The notes below the pieces were generated by a model that saw only the letters and a program-made list of their open reading frames with translations, was not told where the DNA came from and made no database searches. A program made the position numbers and the translations under genes. Positions 9,771 through 19,396 of a stretch of 64,000 nt of DNA are shown one piece after another (the first letter of the stretch is position 1; every line of letters begins with the position of its first letter). The DNA lies in the NCBI GenBank assembly GCA_965248155.1, contig CBDFIO010000002.1:248001-312000 (forward strand), in the 5' to 3' direction. Source of the DNA: RFSX01 sp965248155. GTDB taxonomy: Bacteria; Bacteroidota; Bacteroidia; Chitinophagales; Saprospiraceae.

Positions 9771-12641
9771 CTAGTTTTCAACCGTATCAAGATCCTCAGG
9801 CGATGTTTCGTACTCAGACATAGGCGGACAAGCACAGATTAAGTTTCTGTCACCAAAAGCATTATCTACCCGTGCTACAGAAGCCCAGAATTTATTGTTC
9901 CTCAAATAGTTTAATGGATAAGCTGCTTCAGCTCTATTGTATGGATAGTTCCAATCATCACTCGTCAATTCAGCCAAAGTATGGGGAGCATTTTTAAGGA
10001 CATTATTTTCAGGGTCCATTGTTCCATTTTCAACAGAAATAATTTCTTCCCTTATGGATAGCATAGCTTCTATAAAGCGATCTATCTCATCTTTGGATTC
10101 ACTTTCTGTAGGCTCGATCATAATCGTTCCAGGAACCGGAAAACTAAGTGTAGGGGCATGAAAACCATAATCAATGAGGCGTTTAGCGATATCTTCAGCT
10201 GATATTCCAAATTCTTTATAAGCTCTCAGATCAATTATTAATTCATGAGCACAGTATCCATTCTTTCCTGTATACAGAACCGGATAATTCTCTTCCAGTT
10301 TGGCTTTTACATAGTTGGCATTGAGTATGGCTAATTTCGTTGATTCTTTTACACCTGATTTACCGAGCATTCTAATGTAGCCATAGGAAATTAAAAGGAT
10401 GCTTGCGCTTCCCCATGCTGCTGCAGATATCGATTTAATGGCTTTGGCAGAAGAATCAACCATATAGTGTCCAGGTAAGAATTCTGATAATTTATCATTG
10501 ACACAAACAGGACCCATTCCCGGTCCTCCTCCACCATGAGGGATGCTAAAGGTCTTATGCAGATTGAGATGGCAAACATCAGCATGGATAGATCCGGGGC
10601 TTGTCAACCCCACTTGTGCATTCATATTTGCGCCATCCATATATACAAGTCCTCCTGCCTCATGAATGCTATCACAAACCTGAATTACATCTTCCTCAAA
10701 TACACCATGAGTAGAAGGGTATGTGATCATAATTCCTGCCAGCTCCTCTTTATAATTACTTATTTTTTCCTTTAAATCTTCAAGAGAAATATTTCCACGA
10801 TCATCACAAGCTACCACAACCACTTTCATCCCCGCCATGATTGCACTTGCAGGGTTAGTTCCATGAGCGGAAGAAGGTATAAGGACGATTTTTCTATTAG
10901 AATCTCCATTTTTATCATGATATGCACTGATGAGCATTAAACCTGTATATTCCCCTTGTGCGCCTGAATTCGGTTGCAAAGTACACGCTGTAAATCCAGT
11001 GATTTTAGATAAATACTCCTCTAATTCTGAAAATATCTGATAATACCCTTTTGCCTGGTCTTGAGGAATAAATGGGTGTAATTGTGAAAATTCTGGCCAG
11101 GATACCGGAATCAGCTCTGAAGCTGCATTTAATTTCATAGTACAGGATCCTAAAGCGATCATTGAATGGACTAATGATAAATCCTTACTTTCCAAAGATT
11201 TGAGATAGCGCATCATTTTTGTCTCTGTATGGTAAGAACTAAATATGGGATGCTGCATATATTCAGATTGCCGAACAAGCCCACTAGGTATACCATAATC
11301 TATTCCATTAGAATAAGCATTTTCAGTTGATATAAAAACAGATTTGATATCAGCTATATCTTGCTCACTAACTGTCTCATCAAGGCTGAAAATTAGCTTA
11401 TTATCTGAGTAGAAAAAATTGATTTCTGTTTCTTCAGCTAAAACCCTTATTTTCTCTAATTGCTCTTCTTCTAATTCAATACAGAGTGTATCGAAAAAAT
11501 TATTGTTTAGCAGTTTGTATCCTTTCGATCTCAGATGATGATGTAAATCTTTAGCATGTCCGTGGATTCTTTCTGCTATTCTTCTGATTCCATCAGGACC
11601 ATGATAGCAAGCATACATAGAAGCCATTATTGCTAATAAAGCTTGAGCAGTACAAATATTACTCGTCGCCTTTTCTCTCTTAATATGTTGTTCCCGGGTT
11701 TGGAGCGCCATTCTTAAAGCGGGATTTCCAAGTCTGTCCTGTGAAATACCTATGATTCTCCCAGGTATTTGTCTCTTATATTTTTCTTTGGTCGCAAAGT
11801 AAGCGGCGTGGGGTCCTCCGAATCCCATGGGTACGCCAAATCTTTGTGTGTTACCGACAACGATATCGGCACCCCATGTTCCCGGTGATTCCAGGAGGGC
11901 CAAACTTAAGATATCAGCAGCAACAATGAGCATTTGGTTATTTGCTTCAAGTTGGGATGCAAAATTTTGATAATCATTGACTTGACCAACCATATCCGGA
12001 TATTGAACAAGTGCTGCAAAAAAGGAAGAATCCATTTCGGCCTTATTCCAATCTCCAACAACAACTTCAATTCCAAGAGGTCTGGCTCTTCCTAAAACAA
12101 CATCTTTAGTTTGCTGGAACACATTCGTGTCCATAAATAATTTGTTGACTGGAGTTTTGGATTTCTTATTGGTAATGTTGAATGCCATTATCATGGCTTC
12201 AGCGGATGCTGTTGCTTCATCCAGCAGTGAGGCATTAGCCAGCGGGAGACCTGTAAGGTCGATAACCATTGTTTGAAAATTCAACAATGCTTCTAATCTC
12301 CCTTGTGATATTTCTGCTTGATAAGGCGTGTATTGGGTATACCAAGCAGGGTTCTCAAATACATTTCTGAGGATAACTGACGGTGTAATCGTTCCATAAT
12401 ATCCTTGTCCGATGAAAGACCTGAACACTTTATTCTTTGAAGCGATTGTTTTGAGCATTCGTAGATACTCATATTCATTCAAAGCTTCGGGTAGATCTAA
12501 TTCTTCAGCCAGTCGTATTGAAGCGGGAACAGTTTTTTCAATAAGTTCATCAAGATGGGAGACTCCCACATCATTAATCATTTCTTTCATCTCGGCCTGA
12601 TTAGGGCCTATGTGTCGCTCCGTAAATTCATTGGTTGGCAT
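9771..12641 (-). CDS. gcvP: Glycine dehydrogenase (decarboxylating), P-protein
   Basis: A protein of 956 residues, the full single-chain length (N and C halves fused). It decarboxylates glycine with pyridoxal phosphate and passes the aminomethyl group to lipoyl-H protein in the glycine cleavage system. The N-terminus carries RHIGPN (residues 9-14). The PLP lysine is Lys696 in HLNLHKTFSIPHGGGGPGMG. Other hallmarks are SLLDEATASAEAM, TREQHIKREKATSN and CTLQPNSGAQGEYTG. The H and T proteins are not in the window, as is common in Bacteroidota. It lies 85 bases downstream of metK on the same strand, which places two one-carbon genes together. No lesion was seen over 2.9 kb. Confidence 0.97.
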   Translation of the reverse strand: MPTNEFTERHIGPNQAEMKEMINDVGVSHLDELIEKTVPASIRLAEELDLPEALNEYEYLRMLKTIASKNKVFRSFIGQGYYGTITPSVILRNVFENPAWYTQYTPYQAEISQGRLEALLNFQTMVIDLTGLPLANASLLDEATASAEAMIMAFNITNKKSKTPVNKLFMDTNVFQQTKDVVLGRARPLGIEVVVGDWNKAEMDSSFFAALVQYPDMVGQVNDYQNFASQLEANNQMLIVAADILSLALLESPGTWGADIVVGNTQRFGVPMGFGGPHAAYFATKEKYKRQIPGRIIGISQDRLGNPALRMALQTREQHIKREKATSNICTAQALLAIMASMYACYHGPDGIRRIAERIHGHAKDLHHHLRSKGYKLLNNNFFDTLCIELEEEQLEKIRVLAEETEINFFYSDNKLIFSLDETVSEQDIADIKSVFISTENAYSNGIDYGIPSGLVRQSEYMQHPIFSSYHTETKMMRYLKSLESKDLSLVHSMIALGSCTMKLNAASELIPVSWPEFSQLHPFIPQDQAKGYYQIFSELEEYLSKITGFTACTLQPNSGAQGEYTGLMLISAYHDKNGDSNRKIVLIPSSAHGTNPASAIMAGMKVVVVACDDRGNISLEDLKEKISNYKEELAGIMITYPSTHGVFEEDVIQVCDSIHEAGGLVYMDGANMNAQVGLTSPGSIHADVCHLNLHKTFSIPHGGGGPGMGPVCVNDKLSEFLPGHYMVDSSAKAIKSISAAAWGSASILLISYGYIRMLGKSGVKESTKLAILNANYVKAKLEENYPVLYTGKNGYCAHELIIDLRAYKEFGISAEDIAKRLIDYGFHAPTLSFPVPGTIMIEPTESESKDEIDRFIEAMLSIREEIISVENGTMDPENNVLKNAPHTLAELTSDDWNYPYNRAEAAYPLNYLRNNKFWASVARVDNAFGDRNLICACPPMSEYETSPEDLDTVEN

Positions 12642-12726
12642 ACTGATAATGGCTATTTATTTATTATAAATAAAGAACAATCAAATAAGTTTTAAATCGG
12701 TATGCTATGGGGATAATAAGTTTAAA

Positions 12727-13983
12727 CTACAAATTAAAAGCTTTCTTAAGCTTATTTACATAATCCAGTTTTTCCCATGTAAATGTCTCAACAGAAAGTA
12801 TTTTTGTATTTCCTGAACCATCTGTAAAACTGAGGGTCTTCTTTTCAGGTTTACGTCCCATGTGGCCATAAGCAGCTGTATCCGAATAAATCGGTGTTCT
12901 CAACTTAAGTCGCCTCTCGATAGCATATGGTCTCATATCAAATAACTCATAGATAAGGTCTGCAATTTTTGAATCACTTAGATTCACTTTTGCAGTTCCA
13001 TATGTATTGATGTAGATATTCGTTGGTTTCGCTACACCAATGGCGTAAGAAACTTGAACTAATACCTCATCACAAATACCAGCAGCCACCATGTTTTTTG
13101 CAATATGTCTTGTGGCGTATGCTGCAGACCTATCAACTTTTGAAGGATCTTTTCCAGAAAACGCACCTCCTCCATGAGCACCTTTTCCTCCATAAGTATC
13201 TACTATGATTTTACGTCCTGTTAGGCCAGTATCTCCATGCGGGCCTCCAATTACAAATTTGCCTGTTGGATTAATATGGTACTGTATCTTGCTGTCAAAA
13301 AGTTTTTTAATTCTTGATGACTTCACTTTTCTCCTAACCCGAGGTATAATAATCTCAATGACATCCGACTTGATTTTTGCTAACATTTTTCTTTCATCAT
13401 CAAAATCGTCATGTTGCGTACTAACTACTATTGAATCAATAGCTATTGGCTTGTGATCATCTGAGTATTTAATAGTGACTTGAGATTTTGAATCTGGACG
13501 AAGGTATTTCATCACCTTTCCCTCTTTTCTTACAGCTGCAAGCTCAATCAAAATTTTATGAGAAAGGTCCAAGGCAAGTGGCATGTAATTGGATGTTTCA
13601 TTCGTAGCATAGCCAAACATCATCCCTTGATCACCAGCCCCTTGATCTTCTTTTTTAGTTCGGACTACTCCCTGGTTGATATCCGGAGATTGTTCGTGTA
13701 TAGCAGAAAAAATACCGCAAGAATTTGCTTCAAACATGTATTCAGACTTCGTATAGCCAATCTTTTTTATGACATTTCTAGCGATCGTTTGCACATCGAG
13801 GTAGGTCTTCGTTTTAACTTCTCCGGCTAAAACAACTTGTCCGGTAGTTACCAGGGTTTCACAGGCAATTTTCGAACTCTTATCAAATGCAAGAAAATGA
13901 TCAACAAGTGCATCAGAGATTTGATCTGCAACCTTATCAGGGTGGCCTTCGGATACAGATTCAGAAGTAAATAAATAAGGCAT
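12727..13983 (-). CDS. metK: S-adenosylmethionine synthetase
   Basis: A protein of 418 residues. It makes S-adenosylmethionine from methionine and ATP. Signatures: FTSESVSEGHPDK near the N-terminus, the adenine/phosphate motif GAGDQGMMFGYA at about residues 116-127, the P-loop-like GGGAFSGKDPSKVDRSAAY, and KTLSFTDG near the C-terminus. The length matches the slightly extended Bacteroidota form. Its product is used by the rlmN methylase and the SAM-hydrolase-like enzyme elsewhere in the window. The minus-strand upstream region (after 13983) contains GACTTTTG, a near match to the -7 consensus. Confidence 0.97.
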   Translation of the reverse strand: MPYLFTSESVSEGHPDKVADQISDALVDHFLAFDKSSKIACETLVTTGQVVLAGEVKTKTYLDVQTIARNVIKKIGYTKSEYMFEANSCGIFSAIHEQSPDINQGVVRTKKEDQGAGDQGMMFGYATNETSNYMPLALDLSHKILIELAAVRKEGKVMKYLRPDSKSQVTIKYSDDHKPIAIDSIVVSTQHDDFDDERKMLAKIKSDVIEIIIPRVRRKVKSSRIKKLFDSKIQYHINPTGKFVIGGPHGDTGLTGRKIIVDTYGGKGAHGGGAFSGKDPSKVDRSAAYATRHIAKNMVAAGICDEVLVQVSYAIGVAKPTNIYINTYGTAKVNLSDSKIADLIYELFDMRPYAIERRLKLRTPIYSDTAAYGHMGRKPEKKTLSFTDGSGNTKILSVETFTWEKLDYVNKLKKAFNL

Positions 13984-14033
13984 TTATATTATTCTTTTTT
14001 AGAATATTATTAATGATGCAAAAGTCCGATTTA

Positions 14034-14642
14034 TTATTTAATAATGGAAAGATTTAAGTATAAATCATCTTCAATAAATGCGCTTAACTTATCACCTGGT
14101 TTTACAGGTCCCACGCCAGCAGGTGTTCCAGTGAAAATCACATCACCTGTATCCAGGCTGAAGTACTTCGAAATCTCACAAATAAGAACATTGAATTTAA
14201 AAATGAGATCTTTAGTATTACCATGTTGAACACGATTATCATTGAGGAACAGGCTAAAGTCCATCTGATCAATATTATATTTTTCAAGTGGAATTTTTTC
14301 ACTGATAACGGCAGAGTTATCAAATGATTTTGCTCTCTCCCAAGGATGGCCTTTTTGCTTGCATACACGCTGAATATCGCTGGCTGTGAAATCAATACCT
14401 AATCCAATAGCTTCATAATATGATTTTGCATCCTCTAATGTAATGCGAGATCCAGGTTTTGAAATAAAAAGTAAAACCTCTAGTTCATAATGTAAATCGG
14501 AAGTAAAATCAGGATATGGAATTTCAGATGTTGCACAAATAGCTGTATCGGGTTTCATGAAGATCATGGGTTGATCCGGAATCTTGCTGTTCATTTCCTT
14601 GGCGTGATCAGCATAATTTCTTCCAATACAGAATATTTTCAT
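14034..14642 (-). CDS. Fumarylacetoacetate hydrolase family protein
   Basis: A protein of 202 residues, the short single-domain form. The fold binds a divalent metal and cleaves or decarboxylates 2,4-diketo acids such as acylpyruvates or oxaloacetate. Visible motifs: MKIFCIGRNYADHAKEM at the N-terminus, FMKPDTAI, HYELEVLLFI (metal-binding acidic residues), GIDFTASDIQ (metal Asp), the catalytic lysine region WERAKSFDNSAVIS, and GDVIFTGTPAGVGP. Close homologues are often annotated as 2-hydroxyhepta-2,4-diene-1,7-dioate isomerase-like, but the real substrate here cannot be told. It lies 12 bases downstream of trpS on the same strand, so it is probably in one operon with it. Confidence 0.88.
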   Translation of the reverse strand: MKIFCIGRNYADHAKEMNSKIPDQPMIFMKPDTAICATSEIPYPDFTSDLHYELEVLLFISKPGSRITLEDAKSYYEAIGLGIDFTASDIQRVCKQKGHPWERAKSFDNSAVISEKIPLEKYNIDQMDFSLFLNDNRVQHGNTKDLIFKFNVLICEISKYFSLDTGDVIFTGTPAGVGPVKPGDKLSAFIEDDLYLNLSIIK

Positions 14643-14654
14643 AGTGAAGTCCTT

Positions 14655-15662
14655 TTAATATTTAACATTAATTAATCCACAGAGTTCTTTCACTTCGAAA
14701 ACTGTTTGTTGCGCCACTTTTCGAATTTCTGCACTTGACTGTTTAATTCTATATTTCACTTCCTTTTTATCACTGGTTATCTCAGCTTTATTTGCAATAA
14801 ATTTTTGACTTAAGTCTACAAGTGCCTCAGCCACATGCTCTTTTAATTCAGAATATCTTAATTCCCCGGTGACAAATTGATTCTCAAGTTTAGCGCTTAT
14901 GTCTTCCCGGTCTGCAGCTTTTAGCATTTCAAAAAGATTAGCTACTCCTTCACTCATCGTTCCTGCTTGTGTTTCACCTGTATCTGTGACTGCAGATTTA
15001 ATCTGCTTTCGGATGACTTGTTCATCGGCAAAAATATCGATGAAATGTTTAGCCCCTGCACTTTTACTCATCTTGCGTAAAGGATCCGCTGTAGAACGAA
15101 TTTTAGGAGTTTTTGTATATAAGGTTTCAGGTAAAACAAAATATTCCTTCCCCACTTGCGTGTTAAATCTATTGGCAATTTCTCTTGTCAATTCAAGATG
15201 TTGTCCCTGATCCGCTCCAACTGGAACAAAGTCTGCTTTATAAATCAAAATATCAGCTGCTTGAAGAACCGGGTAATCATATAGTCCTACCGAAATAAAT
15301 CCATCATCGGTCTGTTTGCTTTTATCTTTAAACTGAGTCATATTTTCTACCCTGCCGAATGAAGCAAAGTTGTTAAATATCCAACATAGTTCAGAATGCT
15401 CCGGAATTAGTGATTGAATGAACAAATTCTCATACTCAACACCAAGTGCCAACAAATTATAAATTAGCTCCCAAGTGTTCTCGCGTAATTTTTTTGGATT
15501 ATAAGGCATAGTCATGGCATGATAGTCCACGACACCATAAAGTGTTTTGTATTTAGATTGTAATTGAACCCAATTCTTTACAGCTCCGAAATAATTTCCA
15601 AAATGAATATCTCCAGTAGGTTGAATACAAGAAAGAACGCTTTTTCTATTTTCAGTTGACAT
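14655..15662 (-). CDS. trpS: Tryptophanyl-tRNA synthetase
   Basis: A protein of 335 residues, the usual class Ic length. It charges tRNA-Trp using ATP. The HIGH-type signature is GDIHFGNYFGA (about residues 18-28), and the KMSKS loop is RKMSKSAGA near residue 196. VDYHAMTMPY and VGADQGQHLELTREIANRFN are family-typical. The start ATG at 15662 is only 11 bases after the RidA stop. Together with the FAH-like gene downstream this looks like a RidA-trpS-FAH unit following a terminator behind rpmF. Confidence 0.97.
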   Translation of the reverse strand: MSTENRKSVLSCIQPTGDIHFGNYFGAVKNWVQLQSKYKTLYGVVDYHAMTMPYNPKKLRENTWELIYNLLALGVEYENLFIQSLIPEHSELCWIFNNFASFGRVENMTQFKDKSKQTDDGFISVGLYDYPVLQAADILIYKADFVPVGADQGQHLELTREIANRFNTQVGKEYFVLPETLYTKTPKIRSTADPLRKMSKSAGAKHFIDIFADEQVIRKQIKSAVTDTGETQAGTMSEGVANLFEMLKAADREDISAKLENQFVTGELRYSELKEHVAEALVDLSQKFIANKAEITSDKKEVKYRIKQSSAEIRKVAQQTVFEVKELCGLINVKY

Positions 15663-15673
15663 AATTTAAAAAT

Positions 15674-16054
15674 TTAACAAATGGCAATAACTGAAATCTC
15701 CACATTGACAAATTTTGGCAGGTTTGCAACCTCGACCACCTCTCTTGCAGGTGCAGATTCACTGTTGAAAAATTGGGCATAAATATCATTAATTCTCGAG
15801 TACATGCCCATGTCTTTTACAAATACACTAGCCTTCACCACATGATGAAAATTTAAACCTGCTTCAGACAAAATCTGTCCAAGGTTTTTCATGACCTGTT
15901 CTGTTTCTAATTCAATTGTACTACAATTGAGTTCTCCTGTCTGAGGGTCAATAGCAATCTGACCACTTACAAATAAAAAGTTGCCGGCTTTAATGGCTTG
16001 ATTATAAGGTCCCACAGGTGAAGGCGCCTGAATTGTATTTATTATTTCTTTCAC
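15674..16054 (-). CDS. RidA family enamine/imine deaminase
   Basis: A protein of 126 residues, full length for the YjgF/YER057c/UK114 family. Archetypal members hydrolyse reactive 2-aminoacrylate and related imines released by PLP enzymes. Motifs: SPVGPYNQAIKAGNFLFVSGQIAIDPQTGEL at residues about 12-42, the family arginine in SAPAREVVEVANLPK, and the C-terminal VNVEISVIAI. The conserved Arg before EVV is present, which supports the RidA (archetype) subgroup rather than Rid1-7 members lacking it. The gene sits between the rpmF terminator and trpS. Confidence 0.93.
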   Translation of the reverse strand: MKEIINTIQAPSPVGPYNQAIKAGNFLFVSGQIAIDPQTGELNCSTIELETEQVMKNLGQILSEAGLNFHHVVKASVFVKDMGMYSRINDIYAQFFNSESAPAREVVEVANLPKFVNVEISVIAIC

Positions 16055-16066
16055 TTGATTTGTTTT

Positions 16067-16101
16067 AAAAATAAAAAGCTCCTTGTATTACAATACAAAG
16101 G
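16067..16101 (-). terminator. Rho-independent terminator behind rpmF
   Basis: On the minus strand a stem formed by CCTTTGTATT and AATACAAGG (plus positions 16092-16101 and 16081-16089, 2-base loop, one bulged base) is followed by AGC and a T-rich tail TTTTTATTTTT (16077-16067). It separates the DUF177-rpmF unit from ridA-trpS. Confidence 0.7.
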
Positions 16102-16128
16102 GCAATGGTATAATATCTTGAAAATGAA

Positions 16129-16323
16129 TTAGTCGTCGTATGTTGCGCCTTCTATCACTTTCTTCCCCTTGTAATACATATCTCCTTCATGCCAATAAGC
16201 TCTGTGATACAAATGTGCTTCGCCAGTTGTTTTACAAATCGAAATTTGAGGAATTGTCGCTTTTTTATGCGTTCTTCTTTTTCGTTTTCTCTGTTTTGAT
16301 ATCCTACTCTTCGGATGTGCCAT
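16129..16323 (-). CDS. rpmF: Ribosomal protein L32
   Basis: A protein of 64 residues. The basic N-terminus (MAHPKSRISKQRKRKRRTHK) and the SICKTTGEAHLYHRAY core are L32. The form lacks the full four-cysteine zinc motif: only one Cys remains, in SICK, as is usual for zinc-independent L32 of Bacteroidota. It lies directly downstream (11 bases) of the DUF177/YceD gene, the classical yceD-rpmF arrangement of bacteria, and is followed by a terminator. Confidence 0.96.
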   Translation of the reverse strand: MAHPKSRISKQRKRKRRTHKKATIPQISICKTTGEAHLYHRAYWHEGDMYYKGKKVIEGATYDD

Positions 16324-16334
16324 CGCTAAAGTTT

Positions 16335-16847
16335 TTAATCTAAATTCAAATTTTTCAAAGCGTCCCCTAATTGGTTATCGCCTTTTTCAGACCTTTCTGA
16401 TAAAATACTTAAAATTTTCATGTTGCAGGGTTGAGGACGTTCATTTTCACAATCGTAAACCTTAATTAATGGTAAAGCGAGTATAATGTGCTCATATATT
16501 AATGAAGCTATTTTTAATTCATGAGCATCCGGAGAAATATAAATTACTTCACCTTCATCTGCTTTTGAATCGTCATATTTGACAATAACTTCATAATCCT
16601 TCTCTACCGGAAGATTAATTAAGGCTGTACATCTGTCACATTCCGTCTGAATTAACCCTTTGGTATAAAAATCAAGAATCATGTGATCTGACTTTTTTTC
16701 AAGATTTAATTTTACATCCAACTCACAATCGCTTATTGGTGTGTTTTCGAATGCTGAAAAAAAGTTATTTCTAATTTGGAAGACAAATTCATGACTTCCA
16801 TTTTTCAACCCTTTTATTGGTATTGAAAATTGCCTTAAGGCCTGCAT
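16335..16847 (-). CDS. DUF177 (YceD-like) protein
   Basis: A protein of 170 residues. DUF177/YceD proteins are linked to 23S rRNA accumulation and ribosome assembly. The CxxC of the family appears as ECDRCTALINLPVE near the middle, followed by the acidic DDSKADEGEVIYIS and the aliphatic stretch SLIYEHIILALPLI, then a second Cys pair region (DCENERPQPC). The position immediately upstream of rpmF is the diagnostic context. The start ATG at 16847 leaves 136 non-coding bases before the PASTA gene end. I saw no hairpin I would call there. Confidence 0.9.
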   Translation of the reverse strand: MQALRQFSIPIKGLKNGSHEFVFQIRNNFFSAFENTPISDCELDVKLNLEKKSDHMILDFYTKGLIQTECDRCTALINLPVEKDYEVIVKYDDSKADEGEVIYISPDAHELKIASLIYEHIILALPLIKVYDCENERPQPCNMKILSILSERSEKGDNQLGDALKNLNLD

Positions 16848-16983
16848 TTAAAAGATCATTTTTAAGTGAATGCAAAAGTAGAAGTTTTTTGCTGAATAAT
16901 GCAACTGGAATCATGAAAATTCTTAAAAAGGAAATCCGCCTGAAAAAGCTGAATTTTCGGAGTCGAAATACGCTGGAAATCCT

Positions 16984-17775
16984 TTATTTATTGCAGTCTA
17001 TTGGTTTGTCCTGCTGTATTACTAAGTTAACGATAGATCCGAAAGGAATTACTTTATTTTCTTCAAAAGGAGGAATCTGATCGATTATGTATGCATTATC
17101 CATATCTGTGATCACCCCTCTTTTCTCAATATTGCCAATTTTAAGTCGGCTCTTATCGAAAATCCATTTTACTTCTCGTAAAGTTTTACAACTATAATCT
17201 ATACTGTTAGTCTCACCACCATCAATTCCTGAGAGGACAAACTCCAAGGTACTTCCGACCTTTATGTTTACACCTTGGGTTCTTCCATTCCTTCCATCTA
17301 TTTGCTTCCCTTCATACCATACTTCCAATATATGATTGGGCTCTCCAGGGTCATATCGTCTTCTTCTTATTTTGCTTTCAATAAAAAGAGAGGCCAATTC
17401 TTTCTTCTTGTTTTCATATTCATGGCCATACATAGGACGCATGTCTGTAAGACCGATTAGGTCAGCATTATATTTTGCTACATCTACATAAATCTTACGA
17501 TTTTCTTTAACTAAGGATCCACCTTTGGGGTTCTGAGAAAGGATTATACCTCCAGGAACACCGACTCGATGAGTGGAATCTTTTACTACAACAACAAAGC
17601 TTTTATCTTCTGCATCAGATTCAGCATCCGAAATATGCATCCCTTCATATGTAGGTAAATCTAATTTTTGCCCATGATTAGTATAAAATTTTAACCATAG
17701 CATTATCCCTCCGAAGATGACTATGACAAATAATGCCATTAAGAGTAGATTGATAAGAAATCGTTTGATGGTCAA
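16984..17775 (-). CDS. Membrane-anchored PASTA domain protein
   Basis: A protein of 263 residues. One N-terminal transmembrane helix (residues about 5-28, FLINLLLMALFVIVIFGG) is followed by at least two to three PASTA repeats: LPTYEGMHISDAE with IILSQNPKGGSLVKENRKIYVDV at about 37-100, a middle repeat (LIGLTDMRPMYGHEYENKKKEL), and a C-terminal repeat with CKTLREVKWIFDKSRLKIGNIE. PASTA domains bind peptidoglycan fragments. In Bacteroidota such free-standing PASTA proteins are not attached to a kinase, and none is encoded next to this gene. The protein is likely periplasmic with its anchor in the inner membrane. The ligand and partner are unknown. Confidence 0.85.
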   Translation of the reverse strand: MTIKRFLINLLLMALFVIVIFGGIMLWLKFYTNHGQKLDLPTYEGMHISDAESDAEDKSFVVVVKDSTHRVGVPGGIILSQNPKGGSLVKENRKIYVDVAKYNADLIGLTDMRPMYGHEYENKKKELASLFIESKIRRRRYDPGEPNHILEVWYEGKQIDGRNGRTQGVNIKVGSTLEFVLSGIDGGETNSIDYSCKTLREVKWIFDKSRLKIGNIEKRGVITDMDNAYIIDQIPPFEENKVIPFGSIVNLVIQQDKPIDCNK

Positions 17776-17868
17776 AGTATAACTGACATTTATTAATAAT
17801 TAACAGACAGGCAAATATAATTATTATCATAATGGGGATAGAAAAATATATAACAGAAAATTATAATA

Positions 17869-19321
17869 TTATTTTCTTCCCCTTTCTCTATTAATCCAGG
17901 GTTCCCAAACATTAAACATTCTCATCGTGAATTCAAGCTTATGATCTTCAAACATCTCCTGAATTTCTTGCCTTGTTTGTCGTTTTAATACGCTGGCTTC
18001 TTCTTTATCTAGATTGGCAAATCCCAGGGTTAATGCCCCTACAATTGCAGAATTATTCTTTAAGGACTTCAGGTCTACTTTATCATAAGTATCAGAACTT
18101 GCATGATAATTCAAACCATAATTATAAGGTTTGTGATTACCGACCAGATTAGGCACACCTTGTAACATAAAATCAAAATTGTCTGTCCCGACAATAGGTG
18201 CATTAATGGTTGCAAATGGTCCTAGATGGCTAACCGGCTTCAAAACTTTATCAATTATGGAATTCAATTCTTCTCTTCCGTTATTGAAAAACCCAATTAT
18301 CCCTCCACTTCCTATATCTATTGATAATGCCATAATGTGATTATCCAGGGTTTCAAGGTGTTCCTTTGTATAATCCCATGATCCGAAGTATCCTTGCTCT
18401 TCACCATTCCACAGAGCGAACCTAATTGTCCTTTTGGGCTGAATATTATTCAGCACCATTTGTCTCGCGATGTCAATTATTAAGCTGACATTGCATCCAT
18501 TGTCATTAGCTCCGGTTCCTAATGCCCACGAATCCAAATGTGCACCAATGACAATAACTTCCTCCGGCATTTCAGTACCTGGAATTTCTGCAATAACATT
18601 ATGAGATTGAAATGATCCTCCTGATTTTGCTGATACTCAAATTTCAATTTCAACATGCTTCCCTTGTTCAATAAGTCTTACAATTCGTTTCGCATCTTCT
18701 CTGGACATCACAAATTGAGGAATTGTTACATCTGTTCCTTTGCTTGTAATAAATCGGTACAATAATCCTTTACCTCTTGAAGACATAAAAACAATTCCCT
18801 TGGCTCCATATTCCTCTGCAAGTTTTTCAACAGCTGCTGCTGCTGCATACTCTGCAAATAATCCATTTATATCGAAACAAAGGTCAGTACTAACAATAAT
18901 GATTCTATCCTTTATAAATTCTGCTTTTTCTTTAAATGTTTCCTCTTCCCCCATTCCTACGCCAATCAACTTAGATTTATAAATACCCCTTTTTGTTCCA
19001 TACTTACTAACCAACTGAGGATTAAAAGCAGAAAGGCCATATAGACTGGCTTGCGTTACTTCGGGAAGCCATAAGACAGGCATTTCAAAAGGGTCTTTTC
19101 AGACTTTTATTCCGGTTTCCTGCAATTTATTAAACGCCCAGGTGATAGATTTCTTATTGGAATAAGATCCTGTCACACGCCCACCTATAACATCGCAAAG
19201 TTCTTGAAGATCCTCTTCAAGGTCAGTTTCACCGCTAAGTTTCTCAATTAAGACCGACAGATCATCCTGAGCATTAATATGAAAAGAAAAACAGGAGAGA
19301 AAAAAAGATAAATTTCTTCAT
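17869..19321 (-). pseudogene. M28-family metallopeptidase (carboxypeptidase Q-like), frameshift plus two in-frame TGA
   Basis: Repaired length is about 483 residues. From ATG at 19321 the signal peptide (MKKFIFFSLLFFF) loses frame by one extra base in the T-rich run near 19282-19291. After that one frame runs to 17869 but contains TGA at 19099-19101 (between GIKV and KDPFEMPVLWLPE) and TGA at 18637-18639 (between HVEIEI and VSAKSGGSFQSHNVIAEI). M28 zinc-site motifs are intact: GAHLDSWALGTGANDNG (His and Asp ligands), WNGEEQGYFGS (catalytic Glu pair) and GTDNFDF. The fold is a co-catalytic di-zinc aminopeptidase/carboxypeptidase, normally periplasmic or secreted. TGA is used as a normal stop elsewhere in the window (recO, phoH), so recoding is unlikely. 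Three lesions in one gene point to a decaying gene. Confidence 0.85.
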
Positions 19322-19396
19322 GTGAAATATTTCAAAAATAAATTACCTAATAGGCAAAATGTATTTATCTATTTTAGAGACGCTAAAATTAGATAG

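Noticed and set aside
10391..10775. Short open frames inside gcvP on both strands
   Set aside because: They are shadows of a long, fully conserved gene with no signals of their own.
12642..12726. Terminator between metK and gcvP
   Set aside because: The only symmetry is an AT-only imperfect palindrome around TTTATTTATTATAAATAAA, too weak to call.
17869..19321. TGA reassigned to tryptophan or selenocysteine in this organism
   Set aside because: TGA ends recO, phoH, the SAM hydrolase gene, the TolC gene and the zinc-protease lipoprotein at the expected lengths. Only the M28 gene has internal TGAs, and it also carries a frameshift.
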